From contig NZ_JMHT01000070.1 of assembly GCF_001905655.1 (NCBI RefSeq), forward strand, positions 1 to 64,000: a stretch of 64,000 nucleotides of DNA. Direction: 5' to 3'. This DNA comes from Mycobacterium sp. ST-F2. GTDB lineage: Bacteria; Actinomycetota; Actinomycetes; Mycobacteriales; Mycobacteriaceae. Of this stretch, positions 42,427 to 51,396 are shown one piece after another. Every line of letters begins with the position of its first letter. Positions within the stretch are counted from its first letter, which is position 1. The position numbers and the translations under genes are program-made. The notes under the pieces were generated by a model. That model was not told where the DNA came from and searched no databases. It was given only the letters and a program-made list of their open reading frames with translations.

Positions 42427-43521
42427 TCACACGGTGGCGAGGTGAGCGCTGATGGCGTCGGCGGCCACCTGGGCGCCGTCCCGTTTTCGGATGTCGGCAC
42501 CCAGCACAGCCGCTGCGTGGTGGTACCCGGGCTCGGCGAGCGCCCGTTGCACGGCCGTCCGGATGCGTTCCACGCCAGCCTTTTTCGGCAACGCGATGCC
42601 GGCGCCGACACGTTCGATGGCGGCTCCGACGCCCTTCTGATCGATCAGCGGATTGGCCGGCATGATGACCAGAGGTACGCCGAAGGACAGCGCCCGCATT
42701 GTCGTGCTGTGACCGCCGTGCCCGACGACCAGCGACGCCGTCGTCAGCACTTCGTCGTGGTCCAGCCAGGCGTGCAGCGTCGCGTTGGCGGGCACCCGGA
42801 GCCCCGCGGTGTCGACGCTGGCGCCGGCGGTGACGGTCACGTCGACCGGTAGCGGGGCGAGCGCGTCGAGAATGTTCTGCAGCATCTCCCGCTGGCCGCC
42901 GAAGCCGCATGTGCTGAGGCTCACCAGGATTCGTGGCGTCTCGGCGGCGACGGACGCCGACGGTGTGCCCTGCCACACCACCCCGGTGTGGACGACGGGC
43001 GGCGTGCCGCGCATGGGGTCGAGGTCCGCGCGCGCGGCGACGATCTGCAGCGCATTCACACGCTCGGCGATCCGCGGGTCCATCCCGCGCAATCGCGCGT
43101 ACCAGCCCATCGGGCCGGCCGTCATGTCCTGCACAGCGCGGTAGAAGCAGTGGACGAACACCACCATCGGGGTGCCGCTCTTCACGACGTCGGCCATCAC
43201 GGAGACCAGGAGGGCGTCGATGACGATGGCGTCCGCGCTCTGCCGCCACGCCGCGGCGAGCACCTGCGGGCCGAGGCTGCGATCGGTCACCTCCCGGGTG
43301 AACATGGCCATGATCGAGGGGAGCGACTGCGGCGTGGTCGCGTCGAACGCACGCCCGGTACTGAAGGTCTCGAAGGAGAAGCCCGCCGTCTCGACGCGCT
43401 CACGCACGCCGGTGTGCCCGATGAAATGGATGTCGAAGCCGCGGTCCCGGAGCGCGCGGGCGACTGCGATCTGCGGTGGGACGTTTCCGCCGCCGTCGAC
43501 GATGGCCCATAGGATCTTCAT
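42427..43521 (-). CDS. UGT-like family 1 glycosyltransferase
   Basis: The protein has 364 residues from ATG 43521, after a ggaagcc site. The N-terminus MKILWAIVDGGGNVPPQIAVARALRDRGFDI and the donor-binding part (LDHDEVLTTASLVVGHGGHSTTMRALSFGVPLVIMP, LIDQKGVGAAIERVGAGIAL) match GT-B glycosyltransferases of the UGT/MGT type. Those transfer a sugar to small lipophilic acceptors or macrolides. No polyketide genes are nearby, so the acceptor is unknown. It is not in the M. tuberculosis order between fadD6 and folP2. Confidence 0.86.
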   Translation of the reverse strand: MKILWAIVDGGGNVPPQIAVARALRDRGFDIHFIGHTGVRERVETAGFSFETFSTGRAFDATTPQSLPSIMAMFTREVTDRSLGPQVLAAAWRQSADAIVIDALLVSVMADVVKSGTPMVVFVHCFYRAVQDMTAGPMGWYARLRGMDPRIAERVNALQIVAARADLDPMRGTPPVVHTGVVWQGTPSASVAAETPRILVSLSTCGFGGQREMLQNILDALAPLPVDVTVTAGASVDTAGLRVPANATLHAWLDHDEVLTTASLVVGHGGHSTTMRALSFGVPLVIMPANPLIDQKGVGAAIERVGAGIALPKKAGVERIRTAVQRALAEPGYHHAAAVLGADIRKRDGAQVAADAISAHLATV

Positions 43522-43895
43522 GGCTTCCTACCCTTCGGATCGCGTCATCCATCGGTGGGTGAGGCGGCTTCGCCTTGGATCGTGAAGCAAACCGCATTTC
43601 GCGTGGCCGGCGATCAGATCGAGGTGTATATAGCTGTATCCCACGATCGCGCGTCACGCAGTGATTGTCCAGCAAACGTACGAACTTTTGCCTAGAGAAT
43701 GGCGACAGTGGGGCCGTCGATTGCTCAGGCTCGCTGGAACCGCAGTTCGCGGTGCCGGTCGACGCGCAGGCCGATAACCGTAGGGGTGGCGACATTGCCA
43801 CCCCTACGGTCCGGCCCCGACGCCGACGGTCTGTCAACCGCCGCCGCAAAATTGTTGCGCGACAGCGCATTACGCATGCGCCGGTCGGCGCGGGC
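43522..43895. other. Intergenic region with promoter-like and hairpin elements
   Basis: This stretch of 374 bases holds the start region of the glycosyltransferase gene at the left. It also has an AT-rich patch gtatatagctgta near 43624-43637 and the hairpin at 43778-43809. I see no convincing gene in it. Confidence 0.4.
43778..43809. terminator. Perfect 13-base-pair hairpin downstream of secreted paralogue 2
   Basis: Arms ccgtaggggtggc (43778-43790) and gccacccctacgg (43797-43809) flank gacatt. It lies 87 bases beyond the stop of the tandem secreted-protein pair and should end their transcript. Confidence 0.65.
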
Positions 43896-44741
43896 CTACC
43901 ACGTCACGGACGTCTGGACGCTTCCGAGTGGCGCACTCTGCTTGCCGCTGGCGTCCTTGCACGTGAGCGTCACGTTGTACGTCGTCAATGTCGGTGCACC
44001 GTTGAAGGTTTCGGTGTGGTTGCCGTTCGCGGGAACGGTGAACTGTCTGGTGGTCTTCTTCGGGACCAGGGGGTTGATCGAGTTCGCCGTCGCGGTGTAG
44101 TTGCATGTCGCCGCGATGTTCGAGGTGTTGGTGACGTTGAAGGCGAGGCTGTTCAGGCCAGGATCTCCGAAGGAAGCCTGAATGGCGTTGGTGACGTCCG
44201 GGATCGGGGCGCATGAGCCGCCGGCCGGGACCGTCGGGGTGGGCGAACCCGGCGGGCACTGAATATCCGGCTTGGGTGCTGGGGCCTGGGGCTCAGGAGC
44301 CGGTTTCGGCGCTACCTCCCTGGGGAACGTGTACCAGGCGTCTGCCCATGGCCCGCACCAGTCCTTCTCCAGATCCTTCTTGCGGCAGGCCTGAACCGAG
44401 ATTTTCGCCTTCGAATCGCCAGAGGTACTGCCGAAGTCCGCATGGGCGGGGATTCTGGCCGTCTGACCGTTGATGCACTTGAAGTCGACTTCGTGCTGTT
44501 CGAAGGTTTCGGTGGCGCTCCAGTGGAGCGCATCGACGACGTAGTCACCGTTGACCCGTGGGCAGCCACTGACGATGCAGATCGCCGTATCTTTCTGGCC
44601 GGGCTGTGGACTGCAATCGACATTCAGGCCATTGTCCAGCGGAGTCGCATTGCCGACCGCCGCCGCCATGATGCCCAGCGCGGGCAGGCCGGCAACGGCG
44701 GCCGCAATGGCCAGCGACGTGACGGTTCGGGCTCCGAACAT
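43896..44741 (-). CDS. Cysteine-rich secreted protein, paralogue 2
   Basis: The protein has 281 residues from ATG 44741; GTG 44762 or 44759 would add six or seven residues. A signal peptide (TVTSLAIAAAVAGLPALGIMAAA) is followed by the family modules CIVSGCPRVNGDYVVDALHW, FKCINGQ and VQACRKKDLEKDWCGPW. An Ala/Pro/Lys linker, CPPGSPTPTVPAGGSCAPIP and the C-terminal module (AFNVTNTSNIAATCNYTA, RQFTVPANGNHTETF) end in TSVTW. Ten cysteines are conserved with the other two copies. It follows paralogue 3 by 14 bases in the same operon. Function unknown. Confidence 0.78.
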   Translation of the reverse strand: MFGARTVTSLAIAAAVAGLPALGIMAAAVGNATPLDNGLNVDCSPQPGQKDTAICIVSGCPRVNGDYVVDALHWSATETFEQHEVDFKCINGQTARIPAHADFGSTSGDSKAKISVQACRKKDLEKDWCGPWADAWYTFPREVAPKPAPEPQAPAPKPDIQCPPGSPTPTVPAGGSCAPIPDVTNAIQASFGDPGLNSLAFNVTNTSNIAATCNYTATANSINPLVPKKTTRQFTVPANGNHTETFNGAPTLTTYNVTLTCKDASGKQSAPLGSVQTSVTW

Positions 44742-44755
44742 CACGTGTCCCGATG

Positions 44756-45577
44756 TCACCACAGCACCGACGTCTCGACGTGCCCGAGCTCAGCCGCCTG
44801 CCTTCCGCTGGCGTCCTTGCACGAGAGCACGACGTTGTAGGTGCTCAGTGTTGGTGCGCCGCTGAAGGATTCGGTGTGATTGCCGTTGGCCGGAACATTG
44901 AACTGCCGCGTGGTCTTCTTGGGGACCAGGGGATTGATCGAGTTCGTCGTCGCGGTGTAGTTGCACGTCGCAGCGATGTTCGAGGTGTTGGTGACGTTGA
45001 AGGCGATGCTGGAGACGCCAGGTGCGCCGAAGGACGCCTGAATCGCATTGGTCACATCAGGGATCGGGGCGCAGGTCTGACCGGCCGGCACCGTCGGTGT
45101 GGGGGAGCCGGCGGGGCACTGGGTCGGGGGCTTCTCCACCGGTGGCGGAGGAATGACCGGGGGAGGCGGGGCGGCCTTGGTCGACCCGGGCATGGTGAAC
45201 GTCGTATTCGCCCACGGACCGCACCAGTCGCCCTCGAAGTCCTTCTTCCGGCAAGCCTGCACCCCGATGTTCCAGTGCGCCCCGGGAAGTCCGCCGAGAG
45301 TGAAGCGGGTGGTTGCGCCGTTGATGCACTTGAAGCCCTCTTCTTGTTGCTCGCCGCCGTCGATCTTCCAGTGCACCGCGTCGACGACGTAGTCGCCGTG
45401 GACGCGCGGGCACCCGCTGATGACACAGATCGCGGTATTGGCCTCACCCGGCTCCGGGTTGCAGTTGACGTCGAGACCGTTGGGGAGGGCACCGGCGGGC
45501 GCCGGCACCAACACGGGAAAACCCGCCATCGCGGCGACGACGGCCACGCGCGTCAAATACAGTGCTCGCTTGCTCAT
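44756..45577 (-). CDS. Cysteine-rich secreted protein, paralogue 3
   Basis: The protein has 273 residues from ATG 45577, which follows a strong ribosome-binding site (aaaggaggc). It has a signal peptide (RVAVVAAMAGFPVLVPAPAGA), the N-terminal module (CVISGCPRVHGDYVVDAVHW, FKCING, VQACRKKDFEGDWCGPW), a proline-rich linker (PPPPVIPPPPVEKPPTQ) and CPAGSPTPTVPAGQTCAPIP. The C-terminal module (AFNVTNTSNIAATCNYTA, RQFNVPANGNHTESF) ends in TSVLW. Its N-terminal module is closest to paralogue 1, its C-terminal module to paralogue 2. It is the first gene of a two-gene operon. Confidence 0.79.
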   Translation of the reverse strand: MSKRALYLTRVAVVAAMAGFPVLVPAPAGALPNGLDVNCNPEPGEANTAICVISGCPRVHGDYVVDAVHWKIDGGEQQEEGFKCINGATTRFTLGGLPGAHWNIGVQACRKKDFEGDWCGPWANTTFTMPGSTKAAPPPPVIPPPPVEKPPTQCPAGSPTPTVPAGQTCAPIPDVTNAIQASFGAPGVSSIAFNVTNTSNIAATCNYTATTNSINPLVPKKTTRQFNVPANGNHTESFSGAPTLSTYNVVLSCKDASGRQAAELGHVETSVLW

Positions 45578-45741
45578 CTGCGGCCTCCTTTGGAGTTTGC
45601 TGTCAATCCGATTGGACGTGACTCGAACCTATTGACCGGCAGGCCTCTTGGAATCGGGGATTTCCCTATACTTCGGCGGCATTTGCCGTCGCCGCAGCCG
45701 CGGAATCAGCAGATTTGCGGCAGCCCGATAGCCTGGGAGCC

Positions 45742-46629
45742 GTGCAGTCCTGTCCACGGGGCCAATTCCTGGGTCGCCAGGTGGCCGGCGATCGCGCGCT
45801 GATCATGGCGATCGTCAACCGCACCCCGGATTCCTTCTATGACCGGGGGGCGACCTTCAGCGACGCCGCCGCCAAGGACGCGACGCACCAGAAGATCGCC
45901 GACGGAGCCGACGTCATCGACATCGGCGGCGTCAAGGCAGGCCCGGGCAGCACCGTCGACGCCGACGAGGAGATCGCCCGCGTGGTGCCGTTCATCGAGT
46001 GGCTGCGCGGCGAATACCCCGACCAGCTGATCAGCGTCGACACCTGGCGGGCCAGCGTGGCCAAGCAGGCCTGCGCGGCCGGAGCCGACCTGATCAACGA
46101 CACCTGGGCCGGCGCGGACCCTGGCCTGCCCGAGGTGGCCGCAGAATTCGGGGCCGGGCTGGTCTGCTCGCACACTGGCGGGGCAGTGCCGCGGACCCGT
46201 CCGTTCCGCGTCAACTACGGCGTCACCGAACGCGGCGTGGTCGACGACGTCATCGCCGAGGTGACTGCCGCGGCGCGGCATGCCGTCGACGTCGGAGTCT
46301 CAAAAGACGCCATCCTGATCGACCCGACCCACGATTTCGGCAAGAACACTTACCACGGTCTTAGTTTGTTGCGCCATGTAAAAGATCTTGTAAATACCGG
46401 ATGGCCAGTGCTGATGGCCCTCAGTAACAAGGATTTTGTGGGGGAGACTCTAGGTGTCGAACTGACCGAGCGCCTGGAGGGGACGCTGGCCGCGACGGCA
46501 CTTGCCGCCGCTGACGGCGCCGCCATGTTCCGGGTGCACGAGGTGGGCCCCACCCGACGCGTCCTGGAAATGGTCGCGTCGATCCAAGGCGGGCGTCCAC
46601 CGAGCCGAACAGTGAGGGGACTGGCATGA
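45742..46629 (+). CDS. folP2: FolP2, dihydropteroate synthase homologue
   Basis: The protein has 295 residues from GTG 45742 (a TTG at 45715 is in frame). It has the TIM-barrel and pterin/phosphate motifs of dihydropteroate synthases: LIMAIVNRTPDSFYDRG, VIDIGGVKAGPG, LINDTWAG and LLRHVKDLVNTGWPVLMALSNKDFVGE. It matches Rv1207, which is FolP2. In mycobacteria FolP1 is the main sulfonamide target; FolP2 appears not to make dihydropteroate and its real role is open. It sits directly before gpgS, with which it may share a transcript. Confidence 0.9.
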   Translation: MQSCPRGQFLGRQVAGDRALIMAIVNRTPDSFYDRGATFSDAAAKDATHQKIADGADVIDIGGVKAGPGSTVDADEEIARVVPFIEWLRGEYPDQLISVDTWRASVAKQACAAGADLINDTWAGADPGLPEVAAEFGAGLVCSHTGGAVPRTRPFRVNYGVTERGVVDDVIAEVTAAARHAVDVGVSKDAILIDPTHDFGKNTYHGLSLLRHVKDLVNTGWPVLMALSNKDFVGETLGVELTERLEGTLAATALAAADGAAMFRVHEVGPTRRVLEMVASIQGGRPPSRTVRGLA

Positions 46630-46662
46630 CCCAGTCAGCGAGTAGCGGGAGGCGAATCGCGC

Positions 46663-47604
46663 ATGACCCTGTCGCCTGAGATGTCCGCGGAAACCATCGC
46701 TCGCCATGCGTGGCTGGCCGAACGCAGCTGGAGCAGGCCGACGTGGACCGTCGCCGAACTTGAGGCCGCCAAGGCCGGCCGGACCGTGTCGGTCGTGCTC
46801 CCCGCGCTGAACGAGGAAGACACCGTCGCCGATGTCATCGACAGCATCAGCCCGCTGCTCGGCGGTCTGGTCGACGAGCTCGTGGTTCTCGACTCCGGCT
46901 CGACCGACGAGACGGAACTGCGCGCCATCGAGGCCGGGGCCCGCGTCGTCAGCCGCGAACAGGCGCTGCCCGAGGTACCGGTTCAGCCCGGCAAAGGTGA
47001 GGCGCTGTGGCGCTCGCTGGCGGCCACCACCGGCGACATCATCGTGTTCGTCGACTCCGACCTGCTCGACCCCGATCCGATGTTCGTGCCCAAGCTGCTC
47101 GGCCCGTTGTTGCTCGCCGACGGTGTACACCTGGTCAAGGGCTTCTACCGGCGGCCGCTCAAGGTCGGCGGCGCCGAAGACGCGAACGGCGGCGGCCGGG
47201 TCACCGAACTGGTGGCACGTCCGCTGCTGGCGTCGCTGCGGCCCGAGCTCACCTGCCTGCTGCAGCCGCTGGGCGGCGAGTACGCCGGCACCCGGGAGCT
47301 GCTGACGTCGGTCGGGTTCGCGCCGGGCTACGGCGTCGAGATCGGTCTGCTGATCGACACCTACGACAAGCTGGGCCTCGATGCCATCGCACAGGTCAAC
47401 CTCGGCGTGCGCACGCATCGCAACCGGCCCCTGACCGAGCTGGCCGCGATGAGCCGTCAGGTGATCGCCACGCTGCTGTCGCGCTGCGGCATCAGCGACT
47501 CGGGCGTCGGCCTGACGCAGTTCTTCGCCGACGGCGACGACTACATCCCGCGTACCTCGTCGGTGTCCCTGGTCGACCGTCCCGCGATGAACACCCTGCG
47601 CTGA
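46663..47604 (+). CDS. gpgS: GpgS, glucosyl-3-phosphoglycerate synthase
   Basis: The 313-residue GT81 retaining glycosyltransferase makes glucosyl-3-phosphoglycerate from a nucleotide-glucose and 3-phosphoglycerate, the first step towards methylglucose lipopolysaccharide. Motifs: VSVVLPALNEEDTVADVI, LVVLDSGSTDETELRAI, VFVDSDLLDPDPMF for the metal, and EYAGTRELLTSVGFAPGYGVEIGLLIDT. It matches Rv1208 (324 residues). The ATG at 46663 gives a somewhat shorter N-terminus than in M. tuberculosis. Confidence 0.94.
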   Translation: MTLSPEMSAETIARHAWLAERSWSRPTWTVAELEAAKAGRTVSVVLPALNEEDTVADVIDSISPLLGGLVDELVVLDSGSTDETELRAIEAGARVVSREQALPEVPVQPGKGEALWRSLAATTGDIIVFVDSDLLDPDPMFVPKLLGPLLLADGVHLVKGFYRRPLKVGGAEDANGGGRVTELVARPLLASLRPELTCLLQPLGGEYAGTRELLTSVGFAPGYGVEIGLLIDTYDKLGLDAIAQVNLGVRTHRNRPLTELAAMSRQVIATLLSRCGISDSGVGLTQFFADGDDYIPRTSSVSLVDRPAMNTLR

Positions 47605-47634
47605 TCCCACTTGTCGGGGTGATCCGGCAGGATC

Positions 47635-47973
47635 GTGGATGTGACGCTGATTCTGATCTACCTCGTGGTGCTGATCCTGGTCGCGGTGGTGCTGTTCGCC
47701 CTGGGGACGGTGCTGTTCGGCCGTAGTGAGCAGCTGCCCCCGCTGGCGCGGGGCACCACAGCCACCGTGCTGCCCGCCTCCGGTGTCACCGGAGCCGACG
47801 TCGACGCCGTCAAGTTCACGCAGACCCTGCGCGGATACAAGACCAGCGAGGTCGACTGGGTGCTGGACCGGCTGTCACAGGAGCTGGACTCGCTGCGCGG
47901 CGAGCTAGCCGTGCTACGTGCGCAGACCACTCCACCTGAATCGGTCCTCACGTCCGCGGAAACCGAGCAGTGA
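47635..47973 (+). CDS. DivIVA-like membrane protein (Rv1209-like)
   Basis: The protein has 112 residues from GTG 47635, or 110 from GTG 47641, which has better spacing from ggcagg. One N-terminal membrane helix (LILIYLVVLILVAVVLFALG) is followed by a short DivIVA-type segment (FTQTLRGYKTSEVDWVLDRLSQELDSL) that forms a coiled coil. It matches the place of Rv1209. It may link the membrane to polar growth proteins; this is inference from the motif. Its stop overlaps the tagA start. Confidence 0.82.
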   Translation: MDVTLILIYLVVLILVAVVLFALGTVLFGRSEQLPPLARGTTATVLPASGVTGADVDAVKFTQTLRGYKTSEVDWVLDRLSQELDSLRGELAVLRAQTTPPESVLTSAETEQ

Positions 47974-48542
47974 CGGCCCCCGACAGCACGGTCCGGTGCG
48001 GCTGGGTCGACATCGGCGAGTCCGCCGACGCGACGCTGTACCGCGACTACCACGACACCGAATGGGGCGTGCCGTTGCACGGTACGCAGGCACTGTTCGA
48101 GCGGGTGTCGTTGGAGGCCTTCCAGAGTGGGCTGTCCTGGCTGATCATCCTGCGCAAGCGGGAGAACTTCCGGGCGGCGTTCCACGGGTTCGACGTCGCG
48201 AAGGTGGCCGGCTTCGGGGAGAAGGACATCGACCGGCTGCTGGCCGATCCGGGCATCGTCCGCAACCGCGCCAAGATCGAGGCGACCATCGCCAACGCGC
48301 GGGTGATCGACGGCGGTCTGGACCTCGACGAACTGCTGTGGTCGTTCGCGCCGCCGTTGCGTCCGCGGCCGGCCGACCTGGCGCAGGTGCCGGCGACCAC
48401 ACCCGAATCGGTGGCCATGGCCAAGGAACTGAAGCGTCGGGGATTCCGGTTTGTCGGCCCCACCACGGCGTATGCGTTGATGCAGGCCACCGGGATGGTG
48501 GACGACCATGTGGAGGCCTGTTGGGTGCCCCGCCACAGCTGA
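47970..48542 (+). CDS. tagA: TagA, DNA-3-methyladenine glycosylase I
   Basis: The 190-residue protein matches 3-methyladenine DNA glycosylase I: RCGWVDIGESADATLYRDYHDTEWGVPL, FERVSLEAFQSGLSWLIILRKRENFRAAF, and RFVGPTTAYALMQATGMVDDH. It excises 3-methyladenine from alkylated DNA. It matches Rv1210. The GTG start at 47970 overlaps the stop of the DivIVA-like gene by four bases. Confidence 0.93.
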   Translation: MTAPDSTVRCGWVDIGESADATLYRDYHDTEWGVPLHGTQALFERVSLEAFQSGLSWLIILRKRENFRAAFHGFDVAKVAGFGEKDIDRLLADPGIVRNRAKIEATIANARVIDGGLDLDELLWSFAPPLRPRPADLAQVPATTPESVAMAKELKRRGFRFVGPTTAYALMQATGMVDDHVEACWVPRHS

Positions 48543-48707
48543 TCAGAGGCGTGACGGGCGGGTCTTTCACACCCTTCCGTAGCGATAGGGAACAATAGAC
48601 ATAGTTCAGTTGCAGTTCAGTGCCGTGAGACTACCCACTGAGTGGGTAGATCCGGCCTTGATCCGGGACCGTGGATGCGGTCCGGGCGCGTGCGGAGGGA
48701 GCACCCG

Positions 48708-48875
48708 ATGGCGGCGATGAAGCCCCGGACCGGCGACGGTCCACTGGAAGCAACCAAAGAGGGGCGCGGCATCGTCATGCGGGTACCGCTGGAAGGTGGC
48801 GGTCGTCTGGTGGTGGAGCTGACCCCGGATGAGGCCGCGGCGCTGGGCGACGAACTGAAAAACGTCACCAGCTAG
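48708..48875 (+). CDS. DUF3117 protein (Rv1211-like)
   Basis: The protein has 55 residues from ATG 48708, which follows a strong ribosome-binding site (cggagggagc). It is nearly invariant in actinobacteria: MAAMKPRTGDGPLEATKEG, MRVPLEGGGRLVVELTPDEAAALGDEL. Function is unknown. It stands alone between tagA and glgM, in the place of Rv1211. The in-frame upstream part from 48642 is not conserved in character. Confidence 0.88.
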   Translation: MAAMKPRTGDGPLEATKEGRGIVMRVPLEGGGRLVVELTPDEAAALGDELKNVTS

Positions 48876-48936
48876 GGCCGTCGCACGACGATCAAGTGGC
48901 GAGGAACGAGCCACGTTGAGGAGTGCGACGAATGAG

Positions 48937-50106
48937 CTACGTGCAGACGCTCCGGTAGATGTCGAGCGTCTGCTGGGCGACCTGCATCCAGGAGAACTCC
49001 TCGATGCAGCGCCGACGGCCGGCCTGCCCGAACGTGTGGGCCCGTTCCGGATCGCGGACCAACGCATTGACTGCGTCCGCGAGCCCCGTCTCAAACCTCA
49101 CCGCATCGGCGACGTCGTAGTGCACCAGTAGCCCGGTGCTGCCGTCGTCGACCACCTCGGGAATGCCGCCGACATCCGAGGCGACCACAGCAGTGCCGCA
49201 CGCCATGGCCTCGAGGTTCACGATGCCCAGCGGTTCGTAGACCGACGGACAGACGAAAACCGTGGCTGTCGCGAGTATTTCGCGGATCTTCTCGATCGGC
49301 AGCATCTCCTGGATCCAGTGCACCCCGGCGCGTGTCGAGCTGAGCTCCTTCACCGCGGCCGCCACCTCGGCGGCGATCTCCGGGGTGTCGGGAGCACCGG
49401 CGCACAACACCAGCTGGACGTCGGGGTCGAACTGGTGGGCTGCCGCGATCAGGTGGCCGACGCCCTTCTGCCGGGTGATCCGCCCGACGAACGCCACGAT
49501 GGGCCGCTGCGGGTCGATCCCCAGCTCGGCCAGGGTCTGGCCGGCCTCGACCGGATACCAGTCGTCGGTGTCGATCCCGTTGCGCACCACGTGCACCCGG
49601 GCGGGGTCCAGCTCGGGGTAGGTGGCGAGGACGTCGGCCCGCATGCCCGCACTGACCGCGATGACGGCGTCGGCCGCATCGATCGCCGTGCGCTCGACCC
49701 ACGACGAGATGCGGTAGCCGCCGCCGAGCTGCTCGGCCTTCCACGGCCGCCTCGGCTCCAGCGAGTGCGCGGTCAGCACATGCGGGATACCGTGCAGCAG
49801 CGCGGTGAGGTGTCCGGCCATCCCGGTGTACCAGGTGTGCGAGTGCACCACCGTGGGCATCGCGGCCGGACCGGCGAACGCGTTGTTGACCATCGCGAGA
49901 TCCGCCGACAGCGTCGTCAGGGCCGCGTTGGCCCCGGCGAGCAGCGGATCAGGCTGGGCCACGAAGGCATCCCGGCGGTGCACGCCCATACAGTGGACGT
50001 CGACGTCGCACAGCTTCGTGAGCTGCCCGACGAGTTCGGTCACGTGGACGCCTGCACCGCCGTAGACCTCCGGCGGATACTCCCTCGTCATCATCGCCAC
50101 TCGCAT
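48937..50106 (-). CDS. glgM: GlgM, alpha-maltose-1-phosphate synthase (former GlgA)
   Basis: The protein has 389 residues from ATG 50106. It is a GT4 glycosyltransferase with the starch-synthase-like start MRVAMMTREYPPEVYGGAGVHVTELV. GRITRQKGVGHLIAA and EPLGIVNLEAMACGTAVVASDVGGIPEVV lie in the donor half. It matches Rv1212c, which makes maltose-1-phosphate from ADP-glucose for the GlgE pathway and also contributes to glycogen and capsule glucan. It is divergent from glgC, which supplies ADP-glucose; the 75 bases between them should hold both promoters. Confidence 0.93.
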   Translation of the reverse strand: MRVAMMTREYPPEVYGGAGVHVTELVGQLTKLCDVDVHCMGVHRRDAFVAQPDPLLAGANAALTTLSADLAMVNNAFAGPAAMPTVVHSHTWYTGMAGHLTALLHGIPHVLTAHSLEPRRPWKAEQLGGGYRISSWVERTAIDAADAVIAVSAGMRADVLATYPELDPARVHVVRNGIDTDDWYPVEAGQTLAELGIDPQRPIVAFVGRITRQKGVGHLIAAAHQFDPDVQLVLCAGAPDTPEIAAEVAAAVKELSSTRAGVHWIQEMLPIEKIREILATATVFVCPSVYEPLGIVNLEAMACGTAVVASDVGGIPEVVDDGSTGLLVHYDVADAVRFETGLADAVNALVRDPERAHTFGQAGRRRCIEEFSWMQVAQQTLDIYRSVCT

Positions 50107-50181
50107 GTCGATGACGTTAACGCGTGAGCGGTTCTCGCGTATGTCTGGCCGCTTCGGTTGGTGGCTATTAGGTTTGGTGCC

Positions 50182-51396
50182 ATGAGGGAACAGCCGCAGG
50201 TGCTGGGAATCGTCTTGGCCGGCGGTGAGGGCAAACGGCTGTATCCGCTGACAGCGGACCGCGCCAAACCCGCGGTCCCGTTCGGTGGGGCCTACCGGCT
50301 CATCGACTTCGTGCTGTCCAACCTCGTCAACGCGCGGTACCTGAGGATTTGTGTTCTGACGCAATACAAGTCGCATTCGCTGGACCGGCACATCTCGCAG
50401 AACTGGCGGCTGTCGGGACTGGCGGGCGAGTACATCACCCCCGTCCCGGCGCAGCAGCGGCTGGGCCCGCGGTGGTACACCGGCTCGGCCGACGCGATCT
50501 ACCAGTCGATGAACCTGATCTACGACGAGGACCCGGACTACATCGTGGTCTTCGGCGCGGACCACGTGTACCGCATGGACCCCGAGCAGATGGTGCGGTT
50601 CCACATCGAGAGCGGAGCAGGCGCGACGGTCGCCGGCATCCGGGTGCCGCGCGCCGAGGCGTCAGCCTTCGGCTGCATCGACGCCGACGAATCGGGCCGC
50701 ATCCGCAGCTTCATAGAAAAACCTGCGGAGCCTCCGTCGTGCGCCGACGACCCGGACCAGACGTTCGTCTCCATGGGCAACTACGTGTTCACCACCAAGG
50801 CGCTCATCGACGCCATCCGCGTGGACGCCGAGAATCACGACTCCGACCACGACATGGGCGGCAACATCATTCCGCAGATGGTCGCCGACGGGATGGCCGC
50901 GGTCTACGACTTCAACGACAACGAGGTGCCCGGGGCCACCGAGCGCGACCACGGCTACTGGCGCGACGTCGGAACGCTCGATGCCTTCTATGACGCCCAC
51001 ATGGACCTGGTGTCGGTGCACCCGGTGTTCAACCTCTACAACCGGCGCTGGCCGATTCTCGGTGAGTCGGAGCATCTGGCCCCGGCGAAGTTCGTCAACG
51101 GCGGCTCGGCGCAGGAGTCGGTGGTCGGGGCGGGCAGCATCATTTCGGCAGCGTCCGTGCGCAACTCGGTGCTGTCGTCCAACGTCGTGGTCGACGACGG
51201 CGCCATCGTCGAGGGCAGCGTGATCATGCCGGGCGCCCGGGTCGGCCGCGGTGCCGTAGTCCGGCACGCCATCTTGGACAAGAACGTCGTCGTCGGGCCG
51301 GGGGAGATGGTCGGCGTCGACCTGGAGAAGGACCGCGAACGGTTCTCCGTCAGCGCCGGCGGCGTGGTCGCGGTGGGTAAGGGCGTCTGGATCTAG
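50182..51396 (+). CDS. glgC: GlgC, glucose-1-phosphate adenylyltransferase
   Basis: The 404-residue enzyme makes ADP-glucose from glucose-1-phosphate and ATP. Motifs: VLGIVLAGGEGKRLYPLTADRAKPAVPFGG, WYTGSADAIYQSMNLI, FGADHVYRMD, and a C-terminal left-handed beta-helix (VVGAGSIISAASVRNSVLSSNVVVDDGAIV). Length and sequence match Rv1213. The ATG at 50182 is chosen over an in-frame upstream GTG because it begins eight residues before the nucleotide motif. The stop overlaps that of the convergent gene. Confidence 0.94.
   Translation: MREQPQVLGIVLAGGEGKRLYPLTADRAKPAVPFGGAYRLIDFVLSNLVNARYLRICVLTQYKSHSLDRHISQNWRLSGLAGEYITPVPAQQRLGPRWYTGSADAIYQSMNLIYDEDPDYIVVFGADHVYRMDPEQMVRFHIESGAGATVAGIRVPRAEASAFGCIDADESGRIRSFIEKPAEPPSCADDPDQTFVSMGNYVFTTKALIDAIRVDAENHDSDHDMGGNIIPQMVADGMAAVYDFNDNEVPGATERDHGYWRDVGTLDAFYDAHMDLVSVHPVFNLYNRRWPILGESEHLAPAKFVNGGSAQESVVGAGSIISAASVRNSVLSSNVVVDDGAIVEGSVIMPGARVGRGAVVRHAILDKNVVVGPGEMVGVDLEKDRERFSVSAGGVVAVGKGVWI

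Noticed and set aside
40608..42611. Long minus-strand reading frame of 667 codons opposite fadD6
   Set aside because: It is antisense to fadD6, His/Arg/Gly/Val-rich, and without domain features. It is a codon-bias shadow.
45742..46629. Calling folP2 the functional dihydropteroate synthase
   Set aside because: The sequence matches the FolP2 lineage, which in mycobacteria does not replace FolP1, so only homologue status is claimed.
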